Shown here: positions 34,207 through 42,215 of the stretch, piece by piece
Position numbering within the stretch: position 1 is the first letter of the stretch
Layout of the letters: every line of letters begins with the position of its first letter
NCBI RefSeq assembly: GCF_009712225.1
Contig: NZ_WASP01000006.1
Span: 878,826-942,825, forward strand
Direction: 5' to 3'
DNA from: Desulfovibrio sp.
Lineage (GTDB): Bacteria > Desulfobacterota > Desulfovibrionia > Desulfovibrionales > Desulfovibrionaceae
DNA: 64,000 bases
Notes under the pieces: model-generated
What the model was told of the DNA's origin: nothing
Databases searched by the model: none
The model's input: only the letters and a program-made list of their open reading frames with translations
Program-made: the position numbers and the translations under genes

Positions 34207-35942
34207 GCGAGCAGTTGCCCATCATAACACTTGCCCCCTGCCCCAAGGGCTACACCCGCGACCTCGACAAAACCATGAGCCCCGCGCAGACCATTGCGCG
34301 CGTGCGTGAAAAGCTTGAATCGTCGCGCCTTGATATTCTTTCAAAAACGCGCCGCGTGGACGTGGGCCGCCTGGGCATACCTGTATTTCTGAGCGTGTGC
34401 GGGGCCGATGCCCGGCGCATCATGCCCACCCGCAAACAGATGGGCAAAGGGTCCTCTGCCGAGCAGGCCGAAGCCTCGGCCTTGATGGAGCTGATGGAAC
34501 GCTTTGCGTTTTTCAGCTTTTGGGAGGAACTCCCCCACATGGTCAGCGCCACATGGAGCGAGGCCGAGGCCCGCTTTGGCAGCGACCTGCTGCCCCTTGA
34601 GGACATGCTGCGCTCTGTGGACGACAAGCTTGCGCCAGCAGACGCCCGCCGCGTGCTTGACCTTACAAGCTGGCAGTTTTACCCCGCCACCCGCCTGCTG
34701 GACGGCAAAACCGTGTGGTTGCCGCTCGACTGGTTCAAGCTGCTTGGCGAATTTAACGGCACCTCTGCCGGCAACAGCCGCGAAGAATCGCTGTTGCAGG
34801 GCCTGAGCGAACTGATCGAACGCCACGTGTGCTGCCGCGTTGACCGCAACCTGCCCACCACGCCCACCATTGACCCGGCATCCTGCGCCTTTGACCCCGT
34901 GCTGGCCGAACTGCTGGCCGCCTTTGAGCGCGAGGGCGTGCACATTGTGCTTAAAGACTTTTCGCTGGGCATGCCCCTGCCCACGGTTGCCGCCGTGGCA
35001 TGGGACCCCAAAACATTCCCCGATACGTCTGAAATCGTCTACACCGCTGGTACGGCGGCTTCCCCCGCCAAGGCGGCCATCCGCGCCGTGACCGAAGTGG
35101 CCCAGCTTGCGGGCGATTTTTGCACCCGCGCCTGCTACGAGGCTTCGGGCCTTTCCAAGTACACGGCACTTGAACAGATCAACTGGCTGATCGAAGGCCC
35201 CACTGTTGATCTGAAAAGCCTGCCCAGCGTGGAAAATGCCGACATACGCGAAGAGCTGCTCACGGCCCTGCGCGGCCTTGCCCCGCTGGAACTCTATGCG
35301 GTTGAAACCACACACCCGCGCCTGGGCATTCCCACGCATTACAGCATTGTGCCGGGTCTGCAGTTTCGCGAACGTGACCGCAACCAGAGCCTGGGGCTTT
35401 TTGTAGGCCGCAAGCTGGTGGAAGAAGCCGATGCCGATACCGTGCTGCACGGCCTGAAAGTGCTGGGAAGCTGCTACCCCGGTGCGCATTTTCTGCCTTT
35501 TTTTGAGGGCATGCTGGCCCTGCGGGCAGAAGACTTTGACACGGCCCGCTGCGCATTTGCCGCTGCCGTGCCCCTGCAACCCGATACAGATTCCAGAGCG
35601 CTGGCCGCCTTTTATCTTGGCTATGCCGATACCCTGCAATGCCGCTGGCAGGAGGCCCTGCCAGCTCTGGCCGCAGCTGCAGAACTGTGCCCGGACATGA
35701 AGGAATACGGCAATCTTCTTGGCGTGGCGCACTTTAAAACCGGCAACTACGCCAAGGCGGCAGAGGCCTTCAGGGCGGTGCTGCGCGTGGACAAAGGTTC
35801 TGCCATGGATCTGGCCAATCTGGGCCTGTGTGAAAAATTCATGGGTAATGCCGAACAGGCGCGTGAATACCTGAGCGCCGCATTGGAGCTGGACGCGAGC
35901 CTTGATTTTGCCCGCAAACATCTGGCCGAACTCGCAGTCTAA
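34203..35942 (+). CDS. YcaO-domain protein with C-terminal TPR region
   Basis: In this 579-residue protein, residues ~60-400 form a YcaO domain with the ATP-binding pieces KGSSAEQAEASALMELMER, AGNSREESLLQGLSELIERH and AAIRAVTEVAQ. These match the conserved glutamates and the Ser/Arg of the ATP site. Residues ~430-579 are tetratricopeptide-like helices (AFYLGYADTLQCRWQEALP, LGVAHFKTGNYAKAAEAFRA). YcaO enzymes activate backbone amides with ATP in azoline, thioamide or amidine formation. No RiPP precursor, TfuA or dehydrogenase is nearby, so a housekeeping role like that of E. coli YcaO is likelier. It is coupled to the upstream methyltransferase. Confidence 0.88.
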   Translation: MSEQLPIITLAPCPKGYTRDLDKTMSPAQTIARVREKLESSRLDILSKTRRVDVGRLGIPVFLSVCGADARRIMPTRKQMGKGSSAEQAEASALMELMERFAFFSFWEELPHMVSATWSEAEARFGSDLLPLEDMLRSVDDKLAPADARRVLDLTSWQFYPATRLLDGKTVWLPLDWFKLLGEFNGTSAGNSREESLLQGLSELIERHVCCRVDRNLPTTPTIDPASCAFDPVLAELLAAFEREGVHIVLKDFSLGMPLPTVAAVAWDPKTFPDTSEIVYTAGTAASPAKAAIRAVTEVAQLAGDFCTRACYEASGLSKYTALEQINWLIEGPTVDLKSLPSVENADIREELLTALRGLAPLELYAVETTHPRLGIPTHYSIVPGLQFRERDRNQSLGLFVGRKLVEEADADTVLHGLKVLGSCYPGAHFLPFFEGMLALRAEDFDTARCAFAAAVPLQPDTDSRALAAFYLGYADTLQCRWQEALPALAAAAELCPDMKEYGNLLGVAHFKTGNYAKAAEAFRAVLRVDKGSAMDLANLGLCEKFMGNAEQAREYLSAALELDASLDFARKHLAELAV

Positions 35943-36045
35943 CGATACTGGCCCTGCCTCCCTCACCGAAGGCGAGCCTTGATGGGTGGCAAACCAGCTG
36001 CGCTGCGCCCTGCAAACCCGGAATTTGTGTTTTAAAGGTTACAGT

Positions 36046-36097
36046 GCCGGAATTTTGATGCTTTCGTACCTCGGTACGGCGCACTCGAAATTCCGGC
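36046..36097. repeat. Intergenic palindrome, copy 1
   Basis: GCCGGAATTT and AAATTCCGGC enclose a core that reads TTTTGATGCTTTCGTAC, four bases, GTACGGCGCACTCGAAA. The outer arms and the central CGTAC/GTACG pair; six bases on each side between them form a symmetric internal loop. It lies 100 bases after the YcaO gene. Two more copies are at 37410 and 54066. Confidence 0.85.
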
Positions 36098-36293
36098 GCT
36101 TTCTGTTCCGGCCCAAAGGGACACCCCAATATTGCAGTCAATAACATTCTAACATATTTAATGAAATAAGGCATTTTGCCACCGCATGGCTCTCGGGTTA
36201 TGGTGCTGAACGCCCCAGATGAAAAACATTCGCTCGGCTGCCAGTGCTTGCAGACAGCACATGGCAGCAGGCTGGTCAAACGGGAGAAATATC

Positions 36294-36932
36294 GTGAGCT
36301 TTGCAGTAAAAGAAATTTTTTATACGTTGCAGGGAGAGGGCTTTCACGCTGGCCGCCCCGCCGTATTTTGCCGTTTTGCCGGGTGCAACCTGTGGTCGGG
36401 ACGCGAAGAAGACCGCGAATTTGCCAAATGCCGTTTTTGCGATACTGCTTTTCTCGGCGCCGACCAGTCGGGCGGAACATTTGAAAACGCCACACAGCTG
36501 GCCCGCACCATCTGTTCCCACTTCCCCAGCTATGTGCATTCCGGTTACCGGCCATACGTTGTCCTCACCGGTGGCGAGCCTGCCCTGCAGGTTACGGACG
36601 AGCTGGTGTGGGAGCTGACCCGCCACGGCGCGCAGGTAGGCATGGAAACCAACGGTACTCTGGCACTGCCAGACGGGCTGGACTGGATTACCGTAAGCCC
36701 CAAGGCAGGAACAGAACTGGTCGTCACTCGCGGCAACGAGCTGAAGCTTGTGTGGCCGCAAGAAGGCATTGAGCTGCAGGATTTTGAGCAGATGGACTTT
36801 GAACATTTTTTTCTGCAACCGCGTGACTATTCGGGTCAGACGCAGGCGACCCAGGAGGCTGTGCAAACCTGCCTCAGGCGGCCCCTGTGGAAACTGAGCC
36901 TTCAGACACATAAGTTTATCGGGATTCGTTAG
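36294..36932 (+). CDS. queE: 7-carboxy-7-deazaguanine synthase QueE
   Basis: This 212-residue radical SAM enzyme has the cluster in the spaced form C-x14-C-x2-C (CNLWSG then KCRFCDT) known for QueE. LTGGEPALQ is the SAM glycine motif. IFYTLQGEG near the N-terminus is the family signature, and METNG, VSPK and LQP complete it. It ring-contracts 6-carboxytetrahydropterin to CDG in queuosine precursor synthesis. GTG 36294 is preceded by GGGAGAAA; the ATG at 36219 lacks a site and adds an unrelated stretch. queD follows after eight bases, so the genes for two consecutive steps are cotranscribed. Confidence 0.95.
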   Translation: MSFAVKEIFYTLQGEGFHAGRPAVFCRFAGCNLWSGREEDREFAKCRFCDTAFLGADQSGGTFENATQLARTICSHFPSYVHSGYRPYVVLTGGEPALQVTDELVWELTRHGAQVGMETNGTLALPDGLDWITVSPKAGTELVVTRGNELKLVWPQEGIELQDFEQMDFEHFFLQPRDYSGQTQATQEAVQTCLRRPLWKLSLQTHKFIGIR

Positions 36933-36940
36933 GAGCTATC

Positions 36941-37297
36941 ATGGATATTTACGTTTCTTTGTCGTTTGACGCAGCGCACCGCTTGCCTGCTGTGCCCGCT
37001 GGGCACAAGTGCGGCAATCTGCACGGGCATACCTTTGTTGCTGAAGTGTATGTGCAGGGTGAAGTGTCTGAAACCAGTGGCTGGGTTGTGGATTTTGGCG
37101 ACCTCAAAAGCATTGCCAAATCATATATCGATCAGCTGGATCATACGTATCTGAATGATATTGAAGGGCTGGAAAATCCCACCAGCGAAAATATCGCCAT
37201 CTGGATATGGCGCAAGCTTGAGCCGCATATCAAAGGGCTTTCGAAGATTGTGGTCAAGGAAAGCCCCACTTCTGGCGCAGTGTACACTGGCAGATAG
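36941..37297 (+). CDS. queD: 6-carboxytetrahydropterin synthase QueD
   Basis: This 118-residue protein of the PTPS fold has zinc ligands from FDAAHRL and NLHGHTF, and the catalytic cysteine just before (HKCGN). VVDFGDLK and a late PTSENIA are family signatures. It converts dihydroneopterin triphosphate to 6-carboxytetrahydropterin, the QueE substrate. AGGAGCTATC precedes the ATG. No queC or queF is visible in the window. The stop is followed by a palindrome of the intergenic family at 37410 that could end the transcript. Confidence 0.95.
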   Translation: MDIYVSLSFDAAHRLPAVPAGHKCGNLHGHTFVAEVYVQGEVSETSGWVVDFGDLKSIAKSYIDQLDHTYLNDIEGLENPTSENIAIWIWRKLEPHIKGLSKIVVKESPTSGAVYTGR

Positions 37298-37409
37298 GTT
37301 CAGGACATGCTTTGTCTGGCGGGCAAAACCCGCTGTCACAATATGAATTGGGGTGAAGCTGTCAGGCTGATCTGCGCAAACCTGACTTTTACGGCCTGAA
37401 TGCTTCAAC

Positions 37410-37461
37410 GCCGGAATTTTGCTGCCCACGTACACGGGTACGTTGCACGCAAAATTCCGGC
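37410..37461. repeat. Intergenic palindrome, copy 2, with T-run
   Basis: GCCGGAATTTTG and CAAAATTCCGGC enclose TGCCCACGTAC, ACGG, GTACGTTGCACG. GCTTTTTTC follows directly, so on the plus strand it looks like an intrinsic terminator. It lies between the convergent queD and HlyD-like genes. Confidence 0.88.
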
Positions 37462-37558
37462 GCTTTTTTCAAACCGCAAAGCGGGGTCTGGCATCAGCAT
37501 GGTTGGCGTTGCCCAATAACCAGCCCATCGTGTCGCACTCCGCGCTCGCAAGCAGCCC

Positions 37559-38758
37559 CTAATCCCAGAACACCCTCGTCATAACTTCACACTTTCCCAC
37601 CATTCCCGGCTCAAACTGCTTGCCCTCGCCATCACTGATGGTAATGCGCACAGGCACATAAAGCTGCGGGCTGGCTACGGCTTCCTTGCTGGCCGCAACC
37701 TCCTTGCTGTTCACACTGGCACCTGCGGGCAGGGACTGCGGTTCGAGCCGGTCATAAATCCGGCCTTCAAGCTTTACATTGTTTTGCAGGCTGACGGCGC
37801 ACTTTTGCCCGGGCTTGAGGGCATTGGCCGCATCCTGCGTAAAGTAGGCAATGATCCAGAAAGATTTTTGTGCTTCCTTGCCCTCTGGCAGCAACAAGGC
37901 CACGGGATCGCCCCGCTGCACGGTCTGCCCCGGCACGGCCAGGCCACGCAGGATGCGCCCGTCCTGCGGCGCGTAGAGGTTGCCGTCCACCACCTGCTGG
38001 GGGGCGGCATTCATGGCAGCACCAAGAGCGCCGGTGACATACTGGGGCGCATAGCGGTTGCGCGAGGCCATCTGCTTGTAGCGCAGGGTTTCATCGCGCA
38101 CGCGGGCCAGTTCCTGATCCATGGCCGCACGCACCAGACTTACCTGCTCAAATTCCACCACGGCCCTTTCCTTGGCCAGCCGGGTCTGCATTTCCGCCTG
38201 TTTGGCGGCGGCATAGCGTGATGTCCCCACAGCGTGTTCACCGCCCTGGCTGTCAAGGGTGCGCAGGGCAAGCTGCGCGCGCACGTGCTCTGCCACCCGT
38301 TCTTCACGATTTTTTTGTTTGAGGTCTTCTTCGTGCCGCGCCTGGGCTATGCGCTGCGTTATTTCACGCTCGGCTGCCTGCGCCTGTCTGAGCCGTGAAG
38401 CCGTTTCTTCCATGCCGGGAGGCCCCGCCATTACCCGCATGCCTGCCACATCCTTTCCGGCCTCAGCCATACGTTTGGCGTATCCGCTGACATCAAGACG
38501 GGCAATTACCTGGCCTTTTTTGACGCGGTCGCCCTCGCGCACTGCGACGGCGTCCACCCTGGCGGGAAATTCGGATGAAACGGCGTAAACCATGCCGTCC
38601 AGCATGGCCCAGGTGCTTGTAACGCGGCCAGCCTCAATCCACCACCAGGCTCCGGCTGCCAGAAAAACAAGTACCCAAATGGGCAGCAGGCGCAAAAACT
38701 GGCGCCCGTGCTTTTTCAGCGGGGCCTCTGGCAAGTGTAAATAAATCGGTTCAGGCAT
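37559..38758 (-). CDS. HlyD-family membrane-fusion/efflux adaptor protein
   Basis: This 399-residue protein has one N-terminal membrane anchor (about residues 22-42, LRLLPIWVLVFLAAGAWWW). A biotinyl-lipoyl half-motif follows (ARVDAVAVREGDRVKKGQVIARLD), then a long coiled-coil region from about 85 to 230 rich in Ala, Glu and Arg. The second lipoyl half is DGRILRGLAVPGQTVQRGDPV, and a beta-barrel domain follows. Such adaptors bridge an inner-membrane pump and an outer-membrane channel. No pump or TolC gene is adjacent, so its partner is unknown. The N-terminal phrase is typical of EmrA/VexE-like or PilZ-linked exporters, but no closer call is possible. Confidence 0.85.
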   Translation of the reverse strand: MPEPIYLHLPEAPLKKHGRQFLRLLPIWVLVFLAAGAWWWIEAGRVTSTWAMLDGMVYAVSSEFPARVDAVAVREGDRVKKGQVIARLDVSGYAKRMAEAGKDVAGMRVMAGPPGMEETASRLRQAQAAEREITQRIAQARHEEDLKQKNREERVAEHVRAQLALRTLDSQGGEHAVGTSRYAAAKQAEMQTRLAKERAVVEFEQVSLVRAAMDQELARVRDETLRYKQMASRNRYAPQYVTGALGAAMNAAPQQVVDGNLYAPQDGRILRGLAVPGQTVQRGDPVALLLPEGKEAQKSFWIIAYFTQDAANALKPGQKCAVSLQNNVKLEGRIYDRLEPQSLPAGASVNSKEVAASKEAVASPQLYVPVRITISDGEGKQFEPGMVGKCEVMTRVFWD

Positions 38759-38934
38759 GGCTTGTCCTGTGGTGGAGGTGCATTTTCATGACATTATCAT
38801 AAAAACATGCAGATACCGTACCATCGTGGCCGCAATGCTCTTTACAAGGCGCACGCAGACGCTTACAAAGTCTGCATTCACGGAGAAAGCGGCTCCCTGC
38901 CGTCAAAACTCCGCCAGGGGAGTTGACACACACC

Positions 38935-39654
38935 ATGTTCTTATCGCGAATCTGCGCCCTGCTCTGTCTGGGCTGCCTGCTTGCCGGATGCGGCACTACC
39001 CGCCCGGTGGTTGTGGTAGAAAAAGACGAATTCATAAAAATGGCGCATAACATGCCCAAGGAACTGAAGGCACGCAATCTGCTGGACGCGGATGGCTCGT
39101 ACACGGCCCCCATGTCCTTCAAGGGCCTGAAGGACTACGGCGAGATTTTGTACAACCGTTTGTCGCCCTCGTTTATGCTGCAAAATGACGCTGCGCACGA
39201 TGTGTATCTTGGCGCTACCTTTGCTGCCACCAAACTGCCCGACAGCCGCGTAAAGCATTTTCCCAACGGTTTCAGCATAGATCATGCCACCCAGAGGCTT
39301 AAAGTCAATATGGTTGGTATTGCAGACTGGAACGGGGACGGTCAGGACGAATGGATTGTGTCGTGCTTTGTTGAGCCCAAGCGCGGCGGCCGCACCCGTA
39401 TCTACTATGTGCTGGTTCCCCCGCCGCTCAATGATGAAGAAAAGCTCAAGGGCACGGTTGCCGCCGTGTACGAATGCTTTGGCCTCTCCTGCACGCTCTA
39501 TGTGCGCGACAGCAAGGTGATTCAGCGCGATGCGGCCGACCCCCTTGTGCCGCCCACTGAAATCCACGACGTGGTTCCCGGCCTGCAACCCGTGACCACA
39601 CCGCCCAACAAAAGCGCACCCAAGGGCAGCGGGCTGGAAGAACGCAGCCTGTAA
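38935..39654 (+). CDS. Lipoprotein of unknown function
   Basis: In this 239-residue protein the signal sequence ends LLAGC, a lipobox, so it is likely lipidated at Cys18 and exported. A short DWNGDGQDEW motif near residue 138 looks like a calcium-binding or FG-GAP-type repeat element. The C-terminal ~30 residues are Pro/Ser-rich and disordered. No family is recognised. ATG 38935 is preferred to the TTG at 38923, which touches the GGGGAG site. It lies divergent from the HlyD-like gene, and a terminator follows at 39698. Confidence 0.7.
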   Translation: MFLSRICALLCLGCLLAGCGTTRPVVVVEKDEFIKMAHNMPKELKARNLLDADGSYTAPMSFKGLKDYGEILYNRLSPSFMLQNDAAHDVYLGATFAATKLPDSRVKHFPNGFSIDHATQRLKVNMVGIADWNGDGQDEWIVSCFVEPKRGGRTRIYYVLVPPPLNDEEKLKGTVAAVYECFGLSCTLYVRDSKVIQRDAADPLVPPTEIHDVVPGLQPVTTPPNKSAPKGSGLEERSL

Positions 39655-39697
39655 GGGCTGACGCACGCCGCCATCAATCGCATACTATCGCTCAATG

Positions 39698-39730
39698 GGC
39701 CGTCGGTTTCATGAACCGGCGGCCTTTTTT
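39698..39730 (+). terminator. Terminator of the lipoprotein gene
   Basis: GGCCGTCGGTT pairs with AACCGGCGGCC around five bases, then TTTTTT. It starts 43 bases past the stop. Confidence 0.9.
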
Positions 39731-40041
39731 GTATGCCGCTCAAACCAGTTTAAAACGGCAACCCGCAACACGGCCTTCTGGCACATCTATCCAGAGCGTC
39801 TGGTGCAAACATTGCCGCCTCGCACCCAGCAGGTGCAGCAGAGTACACAGTCCTATCTACAGCAATGGGGAATTGCCGCAGTGATGTGGAGGCGCTGGCG
39901 GTCAGAACAGTTTGCCACGGCTACCCCCTCGCGGGGTGAACATGTTGGCAGCATGCTGCGCAACACCATGCCGTCAGCGCAGGCAACGCAAAAGCTGGCG
40001 ATACCCCGGCAACCGATTGCATGTCGCACAACGTCCCCGCG
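39731..40041. other. No gene seen
   Basis: Open frames on both strands span this stretch but have no recognisable domain, no ribosome binding site and no upstream promoter-like sequence. It is the gap between the convergent lipoprotein and ppaC terminators. Confidence 0.5.
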
Positions 40042-40106
40042 CAAAAAAGAACCCCGCCGGGGCAGGGGTTCAGCTCACAAGAGCCTGCTTCCCTGCCCCG
40101 GCGGGG
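40042..40106 (-). terminator. Strong terminator of ppaC
   Basis: On the minus strand CCCCGCCGGGGCAGGG pairs perfectly with CCCTGCCCCGGCGGGG around 23 bases, then TTCTTTTTT. It starts about 30 bases after the ppaC stop. Confidence 0.92.
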
Positions 40107-40137
40107 CAAAATCACATCAAGCTAAGCTTGTAAAAGC

Positions 40138-41055
40138 TTACTTGAAGGCCTTTTCAAAGTTGGGCACAACCTGCTTTTTGCGGCTCATGACGCCGGGCAG
40201 CCACACGGACTCGCCTTCGGCCTTCACGCCAAAAGCCTTTTCCACCACGGAAGGATCGTCGGAAACGATCAGCATTTCAGAGCCTTCCTTCATGATGTCG
40301 GTCAGCAGCAGGAACACGCTGTGACGGCCTTCGCCCTTCACGCGGGCGATTTCGGCCTGCAGGCCAGCCTTGACGGGTTCCAGGATGGAAAGGTCAACCA
40401 CTTCGAGCTGGCCGATGCCGACCTTGTTGCCGCCCATGTCGAAATCCTTGTAGTCACGGAAGACCAGATCCTTCATGGAGGTGCCTTCAACGGCGCTCTT
40501 GACCTTGAACATTTCCATGCCCAGAGCCATCACGTCGCTCACGCCAGCAATCTTGGCCAGTTCTTCAACGGCCTTCTTGTCGGCGGGGGTGCAGGTGGGC
40601 GACTTGAAGATAACGGTGTCGGAGAGGATGGCGCACAGCATGCCGCCAGCGATGCCCTTGGAGATTTCCACGCCGTAGAAGTCAAACATGTTCTTCAGCA
40701 CGGTGCAGGTGCAGCCCACGGGCCAGATCCAGGCTTCGAGGGGAGCAGAGGTGGTCACATCACCAAGCTTGTGGTGATCAGCGATGCCGAGCACACACGC
40801 GGAATCCATACCCTTGGGGGCCTGAGCGATGTCAGAGTAGTCCACCAGGTACAGATTCTTGCCAGCCACGTCGGCAACAACCTGAGGAGCGGTAAGGCCG
40901 AACTTCTTGAGCACGAATTCGGTTTCAGGCGTGGGCGCGCCCTGAGCGGCAGGGGTAACGTCCAGACCGCGCTTGCTGTACAGGTCGGCGGCGGCAATGG
41001 CAGAAATGATGCTGTCGGTATCGGGATTCATGTGACCAATAACTAATGCGGACAT
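40138..41055 (-). CDS. ppaC: Manganese-dependent inorganic pyrophosphatase
   Basis: This 305-residue DHH-family (class II) pyrophosphatase has GHMNPDTDSI near the N-terminus, DYSD, the DHH motif in GIADHHKLGD, and the DHHA2 domain signature SRKKQVVPN at the end. It hydrolyses pyrophosphate to phosphate with Mn2+ or Co2+ in the cytoplasm. That pulls biosynthesis and, in sulfate reducers, the ATP sulfurylase step. AAGGAGAG precedes ATG 41055, so the longer ATG at 41097 is rejected. No CBS domain insertion is present. Codon use is strongly biased, consistent with a highly expressed gene. Confidence 0.96.
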   Translation of the reverse strand: MSALVIGHMNPDTDSIISAIAAADLYSKRGLDVTPAAQGAPTPETEFVLKKFGLTAPQVVADVAGKNLYLVDYSDIAQAPKGMDSACVLGIADHHKLGDVTTSAPLEAWIWPVGCTCTVLKNMFDFYGVEISKGIAGGMLCAILSDTVIFKSPTCTPADKKAVEELAKIAGVSDVMALGMEMFKVKSAVEGTSMKDLVFRDYKDFDMGGNKVGIGQLEVVDLSILEPVKAGLQAEIARVKGEGRHSVFLLLTDIMKEGSEMLIVSDDPSVVEKAFGVKAEGESVWLPGVMSRKKQVVPNFEKAFK

Positions 41056-41240
41056 GACAGTCTCTCCTTCCGGGATTTGTTCGGGTATGCGGTTCAATCT
41101 GACCGCTTTGTTCTCTTTAGCACAAAGTCCTGCTCATGCCAAGGTCTTAGCGCAAAAAAACCCGGCACAGATTGATGAGCTTTTTGCTATGAAAATATAA
41201 CTTACTTGAATAAAACAATATTTTTAACTTCGTGATTTTT

Positions 41241-42215
41241 TTATTTTTTGGACGCCTTGGGATGGGCCTTGTCGTAGGCCTCCATAAGGTGCTCAAGACT
41301 CACCTGCGTGTATCGCTGGGTGGTGGTCAGCCTGCTGTGACCAAGCAGTTCCTGCACGCTGCGCAGGTCTGCGCCAGCAGTGAGCAGGTGGGTGGCAAAC
41401 GAATGGCGCAGGCTGTGGGGCGATACCGTAAAATCAAGCCCTGCCCTGCGGCACAGGCGCTCAACAATGCGCGCGGCTTCCCTGCGGTTCAGGCGAGAAC
41501 CGCGCGAGCCTACAAACAGGGCCGGTTCGTCGGACAAGGCCATGAGGGGGCGTTCGTCGAGCCAGCTTTTGAGTCTCTCGCACGAAGTGTCGGAAAGCGG
41601 CGCAAGGCGCTCGCGCGACCCCTTGCCCATGACCCGCAGCACGCGCGATGAAAGCTGCACATCATCTATATTGAGGCCCAGCGCTTCAGATATGCGCAGG
41701 CCAGAACCGTACAGCAGCTCGGCCAGCGCCAGATCGCGGCAAAGCAGCCGCTCTGCCTCGGCGCTTTCCACCCCGGTCTGCCCCGGCTTCTGTTCCGTGT
41801 CCAGCAGGGCAAAGGTTTCATCCACATTGAGTGCGCGAGGATGGCGCTTTTCCTGCCGGGGGTTGCGCACCTGCGCGGCCACATTCTCTGCCACAGCGCC
41901 AGTGCGCTGCTGAAAACGAAAATACGAGCGGGCTGCCGCCAGTTTTCTGGCCATGGAACTTTTGGCGTCGCCAAGGCGGAACAGCCACGCCAGATAGGCC
42001 TGAATGTGGCGCTTGGTGACGGTTTCGGGCCTGCCGAGGTCAGCATCCTGCCCACGCAGAAATTCGGCCAGCTGCGCAAGGTCGCTGCCGTAGGCCTTGA
42101 GAGTGGCTGACGATGCGCCCTTCTGCACTTCCATCCATACCAGAAAGGCATCGACAAACAGCCTGGCGCGGTCAGGCGCAGGCTGCTTCTGCTGCTGATT
42201 CTGCCGCTTGTTCAC
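41241..42215 (-). CDS. xerC: Tyrosine recombinase XerC/XerD
   Basis: This 324-residue recombinase has an N-terminal SAM-like core-binding domain (about 15-110) and a catalytic domain with the full set: Arg in LLYGSGLRISEAL, Lys in GKGSRER, HSLRHSFATHLL, LGHSRLTTTQRYTQ with the nucleophilic Tyr. Its length and motifs fit the Xer recombinases that resolve chromosome dimers at dif. The GTG start overlaps the dprA stop (GTGA), so the two are translationally coupled. Whether it is XerC or XerD cannot be told from this window. It is far from the phage remnant and is not its integrase. Confidence 0.9.
   Translation of the reverse strand: MNKRQNQQQKQPAPDRARLFVDAFLVWMEVQKGASSATLKAYGSDLAQLAEFLRGQDADLGRPETVTKRHIQAYLAWLFRLGDAKSSMARKLAAARSYFRFQQRTGAVAENVAAQVRNPRQEKRHPRALNVDETFALLDTEQKPGQTGVESAEAERLLCRDLALAELLYGSGLRISEALGLNIDDVQLSSRVLRVMGKGSRERLAPLSDTSCERLKSWLDERPLMALSDEPALFVGSRGSRLNRREAARIVERLCRRAGLDFTVSPHSLRHSFATHLLTAGADLRSVQELLGHSRLTTTQRYTQVSLEHLMEAYDKAHPKASKK

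Noticed and set aside
34341-35966. 541-codon open frame on the minus strand opposite the YcaO gene
   Set aside because: It is the complement of a clearly conserved gene in GC-rich DNA, has no domain pattern and no ribosome binding site.
39695-40324. 209-codon frame between the lipoprotein gene and ppaC
   Set aside because: It reads through two strong terminators and into the opposite strand of ppaC; no ribosome binding site or domain.
41241-42215. Tyrosine recombinase as the integrase of the prophage remnant
   Set aside because: It lies 17 kb away, is coupled to dprA and has Xer-type length and motifs.
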